From the NCBI RefSeq assembly GCF_000374005.1, contig NZ_KB893134.1:849720-913719 (forward strand): a stretch of DNA of 64,000 nt, in the 5' to 3' direction. Position numbers and translations under genes: made by a program. Within the stretch, counting starts at the first letter, position 1; the number at the start of each line of letters is the position of its first letter. Shown in pieces: positions 36,542 to 46,158 of this stretch. Origin of the DNA: Kiloniella laminariae DSM 19542 (GTDB lineage: Bacteria; Pseudomonadota; Alphaproteobacteria; Kiloniellales; Kiloniellaceae). The notes beneath the pieces were generated by a model, which ran no database searches, had not been told where the DNA came from, and saw only the letters and a list, made by a program, of their open reading frames with translations.

Positions 36542-37570
36542 ATGAAATTTGTAAGAAGAGGCGGTTTGGGTTTGTATCAAGGTGATCTGAACAGGAAAGT
36601 ATGTGTAGCGCCAATGCTGGATTGGACTGATCGGCACGAACGATCCTTCCTGCGCATGATCAGCCACCATACCGTGCTCTATACCGAAATGATAACCACT
36701 GGCGCTTTGCTTCATGGCAAGGACCCTGAGCGGTTCCTGCGGTTTAATGCGAGAGAACATCCTGTTGCTCTCCAGTTGGGGGGGAGTGATCCGGAGGCCA
36801 TTGCGCGTTGTGCAGGGATGGCAGCGGACTACGGGTACGACGAGGTCAATCTCAACGTGGGCTGCCCCAGTGATCGAGTTCAGAAAGGGCGCTTTGGTGC
36901 CTGCCTGATGGCTGAGCCTGAACTGGTTGCCGAAAGTGTTGCGGCCATGGCTCAGTCCGGACTGCCTGCAACGGTCAAAACCCGAATTGGAATTGACGAT
37001 CAGGACAGCTATGAGTTTTTGCACGCTTTTGTTGATAGGCTTGGTAAGGCCGGGTGCAAAACCCTGATTGTTCATGCCCGGAAGGCTTGGCTTGAGGGGT
37101 TAAGTCCAAAACAGAACCGGGAGATCCCTCCGCTTCGTTATGATGTGGTGTACCAGATCAAACAGGACTTTCCCGAACTGGAGATCATTCTGAACGGCGG
37201 CGTTCAGGATCTTGGAGCTGCTGAAGAGCATATGACGCGGGTTGACGGAGTAATGATCGGTCGGGAAGCGTATCAAAATCCCTATGTGCTGGCTGAAGTT
37301 GACCAACGTTTCTATGGCGAGGGAATTGTAAAGACGCGTGAAGAGATTGTTGAAGAGTTGACGATCTATGCGGCTGAACAAGTTGCTGAGGGTGTTCCTG
37401 TCAAGTCTATCACGCGGCACGTTCTTGGACTGTTTAACGGTTTGCCGGGGGCAAGAGCCTGGAGACGAAGTCTGAGCCAGAATGCTTTCAAGCCGGGCGC
37501 GACTGAACAGGTGATCAAGAATGCCTATGCTGATTTTCTTGAGGCAGGTGAAGCCCGTCAGGTAGCCTAA
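36542..37570 (+). CDS. dusA: tRNA-dihydrouridine synthase A
   Basis: FMN enzyme that reduces uridines 20/20a in the D-loop of tRNAs; 342 residues from the ATG at 36542 (a TTG two codons earlier is also possible). Motifs are CVAPMLDWTDRHERSFLRMI, YTEMITTGALLHG, ALQLGGSDPEAIARCA and the catalytic cysteine region EVNLNVGCPSDRVQKGRFGACLM. TVKTRIGIDDQDSYEFL, HARKAWLEGLSPKQNREIPP and ILNGGVQ follow, all typical of DusA rather than DusB. No ribosome binding site is obvious; translation may be coupled to the AraC gene upstream. Confidence 0.95.
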   Translation: MKFVRRGGLGLYQGDLNRKVCVAPMLDWTDRHERSFLRMISHHTVLYTEMITTGALLHGKDPERFLRFNAREHPVALQLGGSDPEAIARCAGMAADYGYDEVNLNVGCPSDRVQKGRFGACLMAEPELVAESVAAMAQSGLPATVKTRIGIDDQDSYEFLHAFVDRLGKAGCKTLIVHARKAWLEGLSPKQNREIPPLRYDVVYQIKQDFPELEIILNGGVQDLGAAEEHMTRVDGVMIGREAYQNPYVLAEVDQRFYGEGIVKTREEIVEELTIYAAEQVAEGVPVKSITRHVLGLFNGLPGARAWRRSLSQNAFKPGATEQVIKNAYADFLEAGEARQVA

Positions 37571-37608
37571 CTGTCCAAAGGTAATTTTAATTAAAGCAGG
37601 AGATGGGA

Positions 37609-38055
37609 ATGAAGATAAAAACAACGGCGTTGATAACAGCAACAGTTTCGTTTCTTTTTGCTCACCCGGCTTTTGCCAGCCCGGTTGACTGTTCTCAACC
37701 TGTCGACAAGGCAGCACTGGTTAAAAAAGTTGTTTATTTCGGGGTGGGAAAATCGGGTCTTTCCACAGAAGCGAAACAGCAACTGGATCAGTTGTTCGAG
37801 GTCATAGATGGGCATCCCTCGCTGAAAATATGTGCTGTTGGGCAGGCCGACAAACAGGGAAATCCTGCTGCAAACGAAAAGCTTTCGTTAAAGCGGGCAG
37901 AGAGTGTCAAAAGTTATCTGACGAAAAAAGGCATCGCCAAAAAACGAATTGATACTGTTTTCCGGGGAGAAGCTTATGGTAGTGCCAGCTTCTGGAGCGA
38001 GACAGAAGACCAGGCCCAGGATCGCCGGGTAGAGGTCAGTGCCTATGGTGAATAA
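37609..38055 (+). CDS. OmpA-like periplasmic protein
   Basis: A 148-residue secreted protein. The signal peptide is MKIKTTALITATVSFLFAHP with cleavage after AFA. An OmpA C-terminal-type peptidoglycan-binding domain follows: VVYFGVGKSGLSTEAKQQLD, CAVGQADKQGN, RAESVKSYLTKKGI and DRRVEVSAYGE. The second ATG at 37609 is chosen because AGGAGA ends 6 bases upstream; the ATG at 37603 overlaps that site. It has no lipobox, unlike Pal. It probably binds peptidoglycan in the periplasm. Confidence 0.87.
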   Translation: MKIKTTALITATVSFLFAHPAFASPVDCSQPVDKAALVKKVVYFGVGKSGLSTEAKQQLDQLFEVIDGHPSLKICAVGQADKQGNPAANEKLSLKRAESVKSYLTKKGIAKKRIDTVFRGEAYGSASFWSETEDQAQDRRVEVSAYGE

Positions 38056-38110
38056 GGCGGACGGACTATGTATCTCGACTGCTATTTAGTCACAAGCTTG
38101 GAAAATTTGA

Positions 38111-39025
38111 GTGTCCCCGGCCCCAAATAATTGTCACATCCTGCTCTATCACGGCACCTTTCAAACTGTTCCAGAAGGAATGGAAAAGGGGCTACACAAC
38201 GTATCCCCATCAGTTTTCCAGGCACAGGTCCAGTGGCTTCGCGAGAACTTTGATCTGGTTGGCCTGGAGGAAATAAGCTCTGGCTCTGATCTGACAGGAA
38301 AGGCAGCAATTACCTTTGATGATGCTTACAGCTCAGTTTTCAGTAATGCCCTTCCCTGGTTGATTGATGAAGGCATACCCTCTTGCGTTTATGTGAACTC
38401 TGCCTTGATCGAGGGGAGGGGCTTCTGGCGTGACAAGATCAGATATCTGATCAATTGTGGACTGGTTGCCGAGTTTCTCGATTTTTGTCAAAAAGTACCG
38501 GAAATCGCCGCAATCCCGCCGGAACAATTTTATCGCGCCAGCAAGAAACCCGGGTTGAACAGCGGTTTGGTTGATCTGACTCTGAACCAGTTTTTTGCAG
38601 CGAGACCCGAGAGCGGGTTTTTCGACGTGTTGAGTGAGGTTATCGCCTCCCGGAAGATTCTGCTTGAACATCCGCTGGTGAGTTATGGTAACCACAGTCA
38701 TTCACATTATGTTTTGTCATCCCTGTCGGAAGCGCAACAACGTGACGAAATTCTGCTTTGTCACGACTGGCTTAAGGCAAGTGGTCTGCAGCTGAGTAAT
38801 AGTTTTGCTGCCCCCTTTGGCGGGAGCCATGATGTAAATTTATCGACGGAAAGAATTCTGAGGGAACAGGGATATAAATCTCTTTTGATGAGCCGCAAAG
38901 CTGTTAACAAGAATAGTACGGCTTTTCGTGAAGCGAAGGATCTCCGAATTCTGGAACGCTATATGGCCCCCGACAGTCTTGGAGAACTTCAGATGCTTGC
39001 CAGAGAGCTGGACGTTTCTGACTAA
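38111..39025 (+). CDS. Polysaccharide deacetylase (NodB-fold)
   Basis: A 304-residue carbohydrate-esterase-4-type protein. The general-base motif is AAITFDDAYSSVFSNALPWL, the zinc histidines are in YGNHSHSHYVLSSLS, and FAAPFGGSHDVN corresponds to the catalytic-pocket loop. It starts at GTG 38111 with GGAAAA about 8 bases upstream. No signal peptide is visible, so it acts in the cytoplasm or the annotation misses an export signal. It converges with waaA (1 bp apart), within a cell-surface glycan neighbourhood. The target sugar is unknown. Confidence 0.87.
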   Translation: MSPAPNNCHILLYHGTFQTVPEGMEKGLHNVSPSVFQAQVQWLRENFDLVGLEEISSGSDLTGKAAITFDDAYSSVFSNALPWLIDEGIPSCVYVNSALIEGRGFWRDKIRYLINCGLVAEFLDFCQKVPEIAAIPPEQFYRASKKPGLNSGLVDLTLNQFFAARPESGFFDVLSEVIASRKILLEHPLVSYGNHSHSHYVLSSLSEAQQRDEILLCHDWLKASGLQLSNSFAAPFGGSHDVNLSTERILREQGYKSLLMSRKAVNKNSTAFREAKDLRILERYMAPDSLGELQMLARELDVSD

Positions 39026-39026
39026 C

Positions 39027-40313
39027 TTAGGAGAGATGCAACTCTTCGAGAACTGCATGGGCTATCTGGTGAATCTCCCGACCTTTGTCGGCCATATAGT
39101 CTTTTGCGGTGCTGGCAAGGGCCTCGCACTTTTCTGGGTTACTTAGTAGGGAGAAAAGACAATTTTCAAGCTCATCAACAGACTGGAGCTTGATTACCGC
39201 CCCTGCTGAGACCATTGCGTCACAGATTTCCTGGAAATTTTGCATCTCCGGACCGCAAATGACAGCACAGTTTTGCCGGGCTGGTTCAAGGAGGTTTTGC
39301 CCGCCTTTACGTAACAGCGATCCGCCAATGACAACCAAGGGCGAAAGCTCATAAAAGAGACCAAGTTCGCCGAGTGTGTCGGCGAGATAGATATCCGTTT
39401 TGTCTGTGATCTCTTCGTCTTTGCTGCGCGAACTGGCCGTCAGGCCTTCGGCCCGGATTTCAGCAAGAACTTCCTCCCCACGGTCAGGATGGCGCGGGGC
39501 GATGATGCAGAGAAGCCCGGGAAGTTTTTTTTGAAGCTCTTTTTGTATTCTTGCGAGGAAAACTTCTTCGGGTTTATGGGTTGAGCTGGCAAACCAGATT
39601 GGGCGCTCACCGATGTGTTTGTGCAGTTCCTCAAGAGCCTCATGGCAGGTACAGAGTGGAAGTGCCGCGAATTTCAAATTTCCATTGTCTTTTACCCGCG
39701 GAGCTCCGAGCTGTTCAAAATGCCGGGCATCTTGCCGGGATTGGGCGAGGACCAGGCGAAAGCATCCGAGTAGATCACGGATAAAAAAGGGTACGCGCAG
39801 CCATGATTTCAGGGATTTTCCTGACATGCGCCCATTGACCAGAAGAAGGGGGACCTTGTGCTGGCTGGTGCGAAAAATCAGTTGGGGCCAGAGTTCTGAT
39901 TCAACAATCAGGCCAAGATCCGGTTTCCAGTGAGTGATAAAGCGCTCAACCGCAGCGGGGAGGTCAACAGGAATGAACTGGTGTCGGGCATTTTTGGGTA
40001 GCCGTTGCGCCATAAGTTGGGCAGATGTAAGTGTTCCTGTCGTTATCAGAAAATGCAGATCAGAGTGCTGTTTGTTCAGCTCTTCAATCAGCGGAAGGAT
40101 TGACAGGGATTCTCCCACCGACGCACCATGAATCCAGATCAGTTTCCCTGCCGGACGGGGTTCGCTGGTGTAACCCAGCCGCTCTCTATGGCGTTGTGGG
40201 TGTTCTTTCCCGCGGGCTCTTCTTTTCCTGAGATGATATTTAACAGCAGGCGTCAGGAGGTTTGCTGTGCAACCATAAATTCCTACAGTGAGTTTGGTTA
40301 GAAGCGAAGTCAT
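39027..40313 (-). CDS. waaA: 3-deoxy-D-manno-octulosonic acid (Kdo) transferase
   Basis: WaaA (KdtA) attaches Kdo to lipid IVA at the inner-membrane face during LPS synthesis; 428 residues, the normal length. Motifs are LIWIHGASVGESLSILPLIE, LITTGTLTSAQLMAQRLP, HQFIPVDLP, LIVESELWPQLI and the donor-binding HPDRGEEVLAEI. IGGSLLRKGGQNLLEPARQN is the GT-B signature. An N-terminal hydrophobic segment anchors the enzyme. It lies 9 bp downstream of a GT4 gene on the same strand. The alphaproteobacterial enzyme may add one or two Kdo units; sequence does not decide. Confidence 0.95.
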   Translation of the reverse strand: MTSLLTKLTVGIYGCTANLLTPAVKYHLRKRRARGKEHPQRHRERLGYTSEPRPAGKLIWIHGASVGESLSILPLIEELNKQHSDLHFLITTGTLTSAQLMAQRLPKNARHQFIPVDLPAAVERFITHWKPDLGLIVESELWPQLIFRTSQHKVPLLLVNGRMSGKSLKSWLRVPFFIRDLLGCFRLVLAQSRQDARHFEQLGAPRVKDNGNLKFAALPLCTCHEALEELHKHIGERPIWFASSTHKPEEVFLARIQKELQKKLPGLLCIIAPRHPDRGEEVLAEIRAEGLTASSRSKDEEITDKTDIYLADTLGELGLFYELSPLVVIGGSLLRKGGQNLLEPARQNCAVICGPEMQNFQEICDAMVSAGAVIKLQSVDELENCLFSLLSNPEKCEALASTAKDYMADKGREIHQIAHAVLEELHLS

Positions 40314-40322
40314 TGAGACGCT

Positions 40323-41450
40323 TTATCCCAATTTCAGAATATTGAGTTGGCGTGCAATAACCTTTTGCTCGTCATAAAGCTCCAGAGCACGTTCCCGCCC
40401 GGCAGTGCCCATGTTTTCACGAAGTTTGGGGCTGTTGACCAGGCGGCAGAGAGCATCGGCGAGTTTGTCCGGGGACTGAACCGGGACCAAAATGCCTGTG
40501 GTGCCGTCGAGTACTTCCTCACGGGAGCCACGGATATCAGTGGCCACAACCGGAAGACCGGTCATCATTGCTTCGATAATGGAGCGCGGCATGCCTTCAC
40601 GATGAGAGGGCAGGGTGAAAATGTCACAAGCTCGCATGATCTGGTTTACATCTGTCCGGTACCCTAGGAAACGAATGCGTTTCTTGAGCTTTGGATCTGT
40701 TTCTGCCAGCGAAATCGCATCGTTGATGTCTGAGGCATGGTCGCTGTCCAGGCGACTTCCGACAATCCAGAGTGTGGCATCAACTTTGCGCATGGCCTGC
40801 ACAAGCTCGACGTACCCCTTTTCCCGAACCAGTCGCCCGACCATGAGAATGACTGTTTCATTATCCTGCGCCCCAAATTCGGTGCGCAATGCTTTTCTGT
40901 ACGACTTCGGGGTTGCTGGATAAAAGCGGGCTGTATCGACACCGTTGCCAATGGCTGTGATGGTTCCCTTGGGACAGAGATTATATCGTCTCGCCGTTTC
41001 CGCATCTTCTTCTGCCTGGGTCATCAAGGCGTTGGTTTGACGCCCGGCGAGCCATTCAAGGCTCAGGAAAAGGTTGCGCTTCAGGGCAGGCATGTTGTCG
41101 TGGAAGTAAAAACCATGTGCCGTATAGGCTATGTTCGGTACGCCGGCAGCTTTTGCAGCAAACCGTGCGATCAGCGAGGCAACAGGTGTATGGGCGTGAA
41201 CAAGGTCAAATTTCTCGTTTTTGAAAAGATTTGTCAGCTGTTTGAAGGATTTTGCATGAGACAGGAGATTCATACTGCGTTCAATCTCAACTGTCTCGAC
41301 CTGAAAACCTTCCGCCCGAATTTTTTCGACGAGTGGCCCTTCGCTACAAACCCCAACAACTTCGTGCCCGGCTTCCCTCATCCCTTTCATCAAGGGCAAG
41401 AGCATATGATATAGGGAGAAGTCTACAGCGCAGATTTGGCAGATTTTCAT
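40323..41450 (-). CDS. Family 4 glycosyltransferase
   Basis: A 375-residue GT-B glycosyltransferase. The start MKICQICAVDFSLYHMLLPL at 41448-41450 is supported by AGGA just upstream; 16 extra codons before it are not family-like. Motifs are DLVHAHTPVASLIARFAAK, TAIGNGVDTARFYP, LMVGRLVREKGYVELVQAM and the E-x7-E donor site region LPSHREGMPRSIIEAMMTG. It is the first gene of a pair with waaA, so it likely adds a sugar to the LPS core or O-chain. Donor and acceptor are unknown. Confidence 0.9.
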   Translation of the reverse strand: MKICQICAVDFSLYHMLLPLMKGMREAGHEVVGVCSEGPLVEKIRAEGFQVETVEIERSMNLLSHAKSFKQLTNLFKNEKFDLVHAHTPVASLIARFAAKAAGVPNIAYTAHGFYFHDNMPALKRNLFLSLEWLAGRQTNALMTQAEEDAETARRYNLCPKGTITAIGNGVDTARFYPATPKSYRKALRTEFGAQDNETVILMVGRLVREKGYVELVQAMRKVDATLWIVGSRLDSDHASDINDAISLAETDPKLKKRIRFLGYRTDVNQIMRACDIFTLPSHREGMPRSIIEAMMTGLPVVATDIRGSREEVLDGTTGILVPVQSPDKLADALCRLVNSPKLRENMGTAGRERALELYDEQKVIARQLNILKLG

Positions 41451-41690
41451 TCGGGTCCTGCTGGGTTGTGTCTTGGCATTGTTCTGGAAGAGACGCACCG
41501 GATTTGGGACAGCATATAGCCATCCGGCGATGACGAAAACGTGTTAGTTGTTTTTTCCGTATTCTCTCTCCCCTCCATAACGACTTATCTCCCCGCTTGC
41601 AATGTCTCCGGGATGATAGTTTCTTGACTTGCGATAATTCCATCACAGCCGTATATCTGGGCAGAGAAATCAGGAAAACGGAGCGAGTTT

Positions 41691-42674
41691 GTGGCTGTAC
41701 TTGTAACTGGAGCTGCCGGATTTATCGGGTCGACGCTTATTCATGCCTTGTTGAACAGGGGGGAGCGTGTGGTCGGGGTTGATAACCTTAATGACTATTA
41801 CGACGTAAACCTGAAGAAAGCACGGTTGAAGCGCTTGGAAGACCGTAAGGGTGATTTCAGCTTTTGCAAACTTGATATCTCTGACCGGGAAGCTCTGCCT
41901 GCCCTGTGTGAAGCAAATCCCGATATTGAAGGCGCGGTACATCTTGCTGCTCAGGCAGGTGTTCGTTATTCGCTGACCAATCCTTTTGCTTATATCGAAG
42001 CCAACTCCATGGGACATTTGGTGGTGATGGAGGCTTGTCGACGTCTTCCCAATTTCAAACATCTTGTCTATGCCAGCTCGTCGTCTGTTTACGGTGGCAA
42101 TACAAAGATGCCATTTTCTGTTGAAGATCCCGTTGATAATCCGGTTTCTCTTTATGCCGCGACCAAGCGTTCCTGTGAGTTGATGTCGGATTGTTATGCG
42201 CATCTTTACCGGATGCCGATGACAGGCTTGCGGTTCTTTACCGTATATGGCCCTTGGGGACGTCCGGATATGGCGGCCTACCTCTTCACCAAGGCCATTC
42301 TTGAAGGCAAGCCGATTGATGTGTTCAACAATGGCGAGATGCGCCGGGATTTCACCTATATTGATGATATCGTCAGTGGGGTCATTGCTGCTCTGGACAG
42401 GGTGCCTGCTGCACCAGCACCGGGTCGTCCCCACAAGGTTTACAATCTGGGGAATAACAATACTGAGACCCTGATGGATTACATCAGCGTAATCGAGGAA
42501 GCCTGTGGACGTGAGGCCATCAAGAACTTCAGGGAAATGCAGCCGGGTGATGTGAAAGAAACCTATGCGGATATTGATATATCGCAAAGGGAACTTGGCT
42601 TTGAACCCAAAGTGAAAATCCGTGAGGGTTTGCCAAAATTTGTTCAGTGGTATCGCGATTATCACAAGGTTTAA
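41691..42674 (+). CDS. NAD-dependent sugar-nucleotide epimerase (UDP-glucuronate 4-epimerase-like)
   Basis: A 327-residue extended short-chain dehydrogenase. NAD binding is in LVTGAAGFIGSTLIHALLN. The catalytic Ser-Tyr-Lys are in YASSSSVYGG and SLYAATKRSCELMSDCY. VDNLNDYYDVNLKKARL and FFTVYGPWGRPDMA are typical of UDP-GlcA 4-epimerases, which give UDP-galacturonate for envelope polysaccharides. The GTG start has GGAG about 9 bases upstream. It is divergent from the GT4-waaA pair, and a strong terminator follows. Confidence 0.9.
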   Translation: MAVLVTGAAGFIGSTLIHALLNRGERVVGVDNLNDYYDVNLKKARLKRLEDRKGDFSFCKLDISDREALPALCEANPDIEGAVHLAAQAGVRYSLTNPFAYIEANSMGHLVVMEACRRLPNFKHLVYASSSSVYGGNTKMPFSVEDPVDNPVSLYAATKRSCELMSDCYAHLYRMPMTGLRFFTVYGPWGRPDMAAYLFTKAILEGKPIDVFNNGEMRRDFTYIDDIVSGVIAALDRVPAAPAPGRPHKVYNLGNNNTETLMDYISVIEEACGREAIKNFREMQPGDVKETYADIDISQRELGFEPKVKIREGLPKFVQWYRDYHKV

Positions 42675-42983
42675 TCCGGGCAAAAAATAGTAATACAAAT
42701 CAGGAGCTTCAGGCTCCTGATTTGGTTTTTAGCGGTTTTTTTTCTGCTTTCTGGCCAGGATGCCTTATTATGGTCCTGTTCTTTTTCAAGACTATCGTCC
42801 GGACATATTTGCCGGGACAAGGGGGCCAGCGCTGGATCTGCCAAGCAGAGTTGTTGTTCCCTTAAGGATCGTTCTATGTGCCTTTCGGCCACAAAATAAA
42901 CACAAGCCCTGAGGGGCTGGTGTCGATAAGGGATAACCAGTGCACGCGTGATGAGACACTTAATAACGGGATATTTTCGAAGC
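42675..42983. other. Intergenic region upstream of the lipoprotein gene
   Basis: Besides the epimerase terminator, this stretch holds a short hairpin (AGCCC-TGAG-GGGCT near 42905) and an alternative start (GTG 42948/ATG 42951) for the lipoprotein. No other gene is supported. Confidence 0.45.
42696..42730 (+). terminator. Terminator of the epimerase gene
   Basis: CAAATCAGGAGC (42696-42707) pairs perfectly with GCTCCTGATTTG (42713-42724), a 12-bp stem followed by GTTTTT. Confidence 0.9.
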
Positions 42984-43724
42984 ATGAACACTCCGGGGGA
43001 GGCGTTACGATTTCTGTGGCTTTCGACGCTCCTGTTGTTGCTTGCGGGCTGTAGCACCTTGTTGTCCGGACGTGATCTTGCTGATTCTGATGCGGGAGCC
43101 GAGAAGCCAGCCAGCTTGACCGGATCTCAGATAGCAACACGAGGTAATCAGCCGTTCGAACCCGAAGCTGTTCCCGATCTGCCTTATCCGAAACCCAAAT
43201 GGCGCCCGGCAACGGTTCCAGCTCTTCCACCTCAAATTGCGAATGCCGACCTGGATACGGAAAGTGTGAATTTCTCCGGAGAGGCAAATGCTGATGTGCA
43301 GTTACTATTGGGAAAGACGTTCCTTGAGGTGAAGCAGGAATTGGGGCAGCCGGCCTGGATCAGGGACGTCTATCCTGCGCGGGTCTGGGGATATGATACG
43401 GAGAGCTGCAGTTTGCAGGTTTTCTTCTATCCCAAGCTGGATCAGGCTGGTGACTATAGAGTGTTAACCTATGAAGGTGCCGAGCTTGATCAGAAGATAA
43501 AGTCTCCTGAGGTGCCGGCTTCTCCGAAAGTACCAGCAATATCCGGGAGTGGGGAAACAAATAAACCAAGCGCACTCGGGCCTGAAGAGATCCAGGCTTG
43601 TTTCCTTCAACTGGTCAATAAAACGTCCCTATTGCCCGGGCTCCCCGCTCGGAATGGAGAGCAGGTGAGGCAGCCGCTCTTGAACGACAACGGTAGATTT
43701 CTGGTCACTCCAGGCCAGAGGTAG
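42984..43724 (+). CDS. Lipoprotein of unknown function
   Basis: I do not recognise the family. From ATG 42984 the 246-residue product begins with a lipoprotein signal (MNTPGEALRFLWLSTLLLLL followed by AGCSTLL), so it should be lipid-anchored. A proline-rich linker (VPDLPYPKPKWRPATVPALP) follows. A compact domain at about residues 95-155 (LLGKTFLEVKQELGQPAWIR, then VWGYDTESCSLQVFFYPK) resembles the BamE/SmpA-like fold in which a short helix precedes a sheet. An earlier start at 42948/42951 would add residues before the signal. It precedes a two-component pair in the same direction; envelope sensing is possible but unproven. Confidence 0.72.
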   Translation: MNTPGEALRFLWLSTLLLLLAGCSTLLSGRDLADSDAGAEKPASLTGSQIATRGNQPFEPEAVPDLPYPKPKWRPATVPALPPQIANADLDTESVNFSGEANADVQLLLGKTFLEVKQELGQPAWIRDVYPARVWGYDTESCSLQVFFYPKLDQAGDYRVLTYEGAELDQKIKSPEVPASPKVPAISGSGETNKPSALGPEEIQACFLQLVNKTSLLPGLPARNGEQVRQPLLNDNGRFLVTPGQR

Positions 43725-43768
43725 TGCAGACATGAAATTAAGATATTTTTTATTCGCGGGAGAAAACA

Positions 43769-44554
43769 ATGTTGGCTAATGCAGTAAAAGAAATCGCCAG
43801 CCCACGCGTGATCCTGGTCGATGATGATGACCTTTTTCGTGAGTCACTTGGGCTAAATCTTGCCGAAGAGGGCTTCGATGTTGTGGATTTTGACAATGGT
43901 TCTGATGTTTTGAGCTTTCTGTTGAACGAGCCTTCTCTTGATCCCATCCTTCTGGATTGGCGGATGCCAGGCCTGGACGGCTTGGCCGTGTTGCGCCGTC
44001 TCCGTGAAGCGCGGATGGATAACCCGGTCATTTTTCTGACCATGCTAAGCGATGAAATTTACGAAGAGGCTGCTCTGCGCTGGGGTGCAGTTGATTTTAT
44101 CGACAAGTCTCGGCGGTTGCCGATTATTTTACAGAGACTTCGGCTGATTTCCGAGGGAACGAAGGGCATACTTGCTGCTCATGAAGATGATTCCCTGACG
44201 AATTCGCCTTCTACTGCGAAGGTCGGCGGTCTTGAAATCCGTGAAGACATCCGGCGGGCTTACTGGAAGGGCGAGCAGCTTGATCTGACCCTGACCGAAT
44301 TTGCTATTGTCTGTTTTCTTGCCGGGAATGAAGGCAATGATATCAGCTACAGACAGATATATGACCTTGTCCACGGCAAGGATTTTGTCGCCGGGTATGG
44401 TTCAGATGGGTACAAAGCGAACGTCCGGTCATTTATCAAACGTATCCGCAAAAAATTTCGGGAACTCGATGACAGTTTCGAACAGATCGAAAACTATCCC
44501 GGCTTTGGTTATCGCTGGCGCCCTGCCGGGGTTCCTACCGGAACACCGGAATAG
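43769..44554 (+). CDS. OmpR-family response regulator
   Basis: A 261-residue response regulator. The receiver domain has the acidic pocket VILVDDDDLFRESLG, the phosphorylated aspartate in ILLDWRMPGLDG and the lysine in DFIDKSRR. The winged-helix DNA-binding domain spans about residues 150-255 (LDLTLTEFAIVCFLAGNEGN, then YKANVRSFIKRIRKKFRELD, and YPGFGYRW at the end). It is followed 15 bp later by its histidine kinase. GGGAGAAAA precedes the ATG. The targets are unknown. Confidence 0.92.
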   Translation: MLANAVKEIASPRVILVDDDDLFRESLGLNLAEEGFDVVDFDNGSDVLSFLLNEPSLDPILLDWRMPGLDGLAVLRRLREARMDNPVIFLTMLSDEIYEEAALRWGAVDFIDKSRRLPIILQRLRLISEGTKGILAAHEDDSLTNSPSTAKVGGLEIREDIRRAYWKGEQLDLTLTEFAIVCFLAGNEGNDISYRQIYDLVHGKDFVAGYGSDGYKANVRSFIKRIRKKFRELDDSFEQIENYPGFGYRWRPAGVPTGTPE

Positions 44555-44569
44555 TTTGGTAGAAGAACT

Positions 44570-46126
44570 GTGAACACAAAAAGCGCATTGAGCCAAACAG
44601 CAACTGGATACAAGGCCAGGCGGTCGCCCCTGAACCGAGCTGTGCATTCGCTCTTTGCGAAGTTTGTGATTATGGTGCTGGTATTTTTTGCTGTTCCTGC
44701 GCTGCTCTATCAGGAGTTTCGCCAGGCTGATCTGGATCGTCAGCACATTGTTCTCAATGCGGTACGTGAACAGGGGCGGCTTATGGCCGAGAGCCTGCGT
44801 CCAATGCTTGAGAGTGCCGGACCTTCTACTTTGCTGGAATTGCCCGAGGAAATTCAGCGGCTTGCAACAAAAAATAACGGAATCAAGATTCTCTTCCGCC
44901 CAATAGGTGAACAGGGAAGCCAGGGAGTTTTCTTTGTCGCCTCTGAACCTAGGCTCTCGACGGATGCGCTTCGCAAGGAAAAAGAAACCCTGATCGAGCA
45001 AGGTGTTTTTGATAACCTGACAGCGAGTTGTCTGATCGAACGTCCCATGGCTTTGCGCCATCTTCGCCCCAGCGGTATTGAAGAGCTGCTCACTTCGATG
45101 ACAGCTATTCAGACTGAAGCTGGCTGCTGGGTGGTTATTGCAACACAATCGGCAGAAGCCTTTCTCGGCTCTTCTATCGGCCAGCCCTATTGGAAAACCC
45201 TGGAAGTGCAGATTGCTGCCGCGATCTATCTTGGCATGGCTTTGATTCTTACTTTTCTGGTTTTTACTGTTTGGCGTGATTTGACCCGCTTTCGCGACCT
45301 TGCCAGGGGAATCCGGGAGGGCCGGGCAGGTAAAAGCAGTTTTTCGGTTGAAAACAGGGTGCCCGAGCTTGAGCCTGTTGCGCACGAATTTGATAAGATG
45401 ACACAAACTCTGCAGGAATCTTCAGATTCCATCAGAAGGGCAGCAGAAGACAATGCCCATGCTTTTAAAACGCCTCTTGCGATCATCAGACAAGCTTTGG
45501 AGCCGCTCAATCGTACGGTGGATCTGGATAATAAACGGGGACGTCGGGCCTTGCAGGTGGTCGAGGAGGCGCTCGACCGGTTGGAAAACCTCGTATCCAC
45601 AGCACGACAGCTGGAGCATACTTCGGCCGAATTGCTTAATCCACCTCGGGAAATAATTGATCTTTCCGCTTTGTTGCTACGTATGCTTGAAGCCTATAGC
45701 GGGAGTTTTAATGCTCGGGGACTGATCCTGCAAAGTGCCATTGACCATGGAATAACCGTCCTTGCAGGTGAGGAGGTTCTAGAGACCATTATCGAAAATA
45801 TTATCGACAATGCTCTGGAGGCTTCGCCACGTGGAACGACAGTTTCTGTTGAGCTGATGAATGGAAAGAAGACAGCGGAATTGGCTGTTCGTGATCGGGG
45901 GCCAGGGGTTCCAGGCAGCGAACTTGAGCGGATTTTCGAACGTTATGTCTCTTATCGTGAACGTAAACCCATGGCTGATGGGGGAGACAATCCGGGAAAT
46001 CATATGGGGATTGGACTTTGGATCGTTCGTCGGAATGTCGAGGCGATTGGCGGTTTTGTTCGTGCTGATAATCGTGGAGATGGGGGGCTTTCACTGATTG
46101 TTTCCCTGCCGCAGTCAGATGACTAA
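44570..46126 (+). CDS. Sensor histidine kinase
   Basis: A 518-residue membrane kinase. Helix 1 is at about residues 30-50, a periplasmic sensor of about 165 residues follows, and helix 2 is at about 215-237. HAMP-like sequence (TRFRDLARGIREGRAG) leads into the H-box AEDNAHAFKTPLAIIRQALE. The ATPase domain has the N-box IIENIIDNALEAS, G1 AVRDRGPGVPGSE, F-box IFERYVS and G2 HMGIGLWIVRRN. The GTG start is 15 bp after the response regulator. The signal is unknown. Confidence 0.92.
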   Translation: MNTKSALSQTATGYKARRSPLNRAVHSLFAKFVIMVLVFFAVPALLYQEFRQADLDRQHIVLNAVREQGRLMAESLRPMLESAGPSTLLELPEEIQRLATKNNGIKILFRPIGEQGSQGVFFVASEPRLSTDALRKEKETLIEQGVFDNLTASCLIERPMALRHLRPSGIEELLTSMTAIQTEAGCWVVIATQSAEAFLGSSIGQPYWKTLEVQIAAAIYLGMALILTFLVFTVWRDLTRFRDLARGIREGRAGKSSFSVENRVPELEPVAHEFDKMTQTLQESSDSIRRAAEDNAHAFKTPLAIIRQALEPLNRTVDLDNKRGRRALQVVEEALDRLENLVSTARQLEHTSAELLNPPREIIDLSALLLRMLEAYSGSFNARGLILQSAIDHGITVLAGEEVLETIIENIIDNALEASPRGTTVSVELMNGKKTAELAVRDRGPGVPGSELERIFERYVSYRERKPMADGGDNPGNHMGIGLWIVRRNVEAIGGFVRADNRGDGGLSLIVSLPQSDD

Positions 46127-46158
46127 CCTTATATCAAGAAGCGATAATAAAGACCCAT

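Noticed and set aside
41670..42698. 342-codon frame antisense to the epimerase gene.
   Set aside because: Composition (His/Ile/Arg-rich, no motif) is that of a complement frame; the plus strand encodes a clear epimerase.
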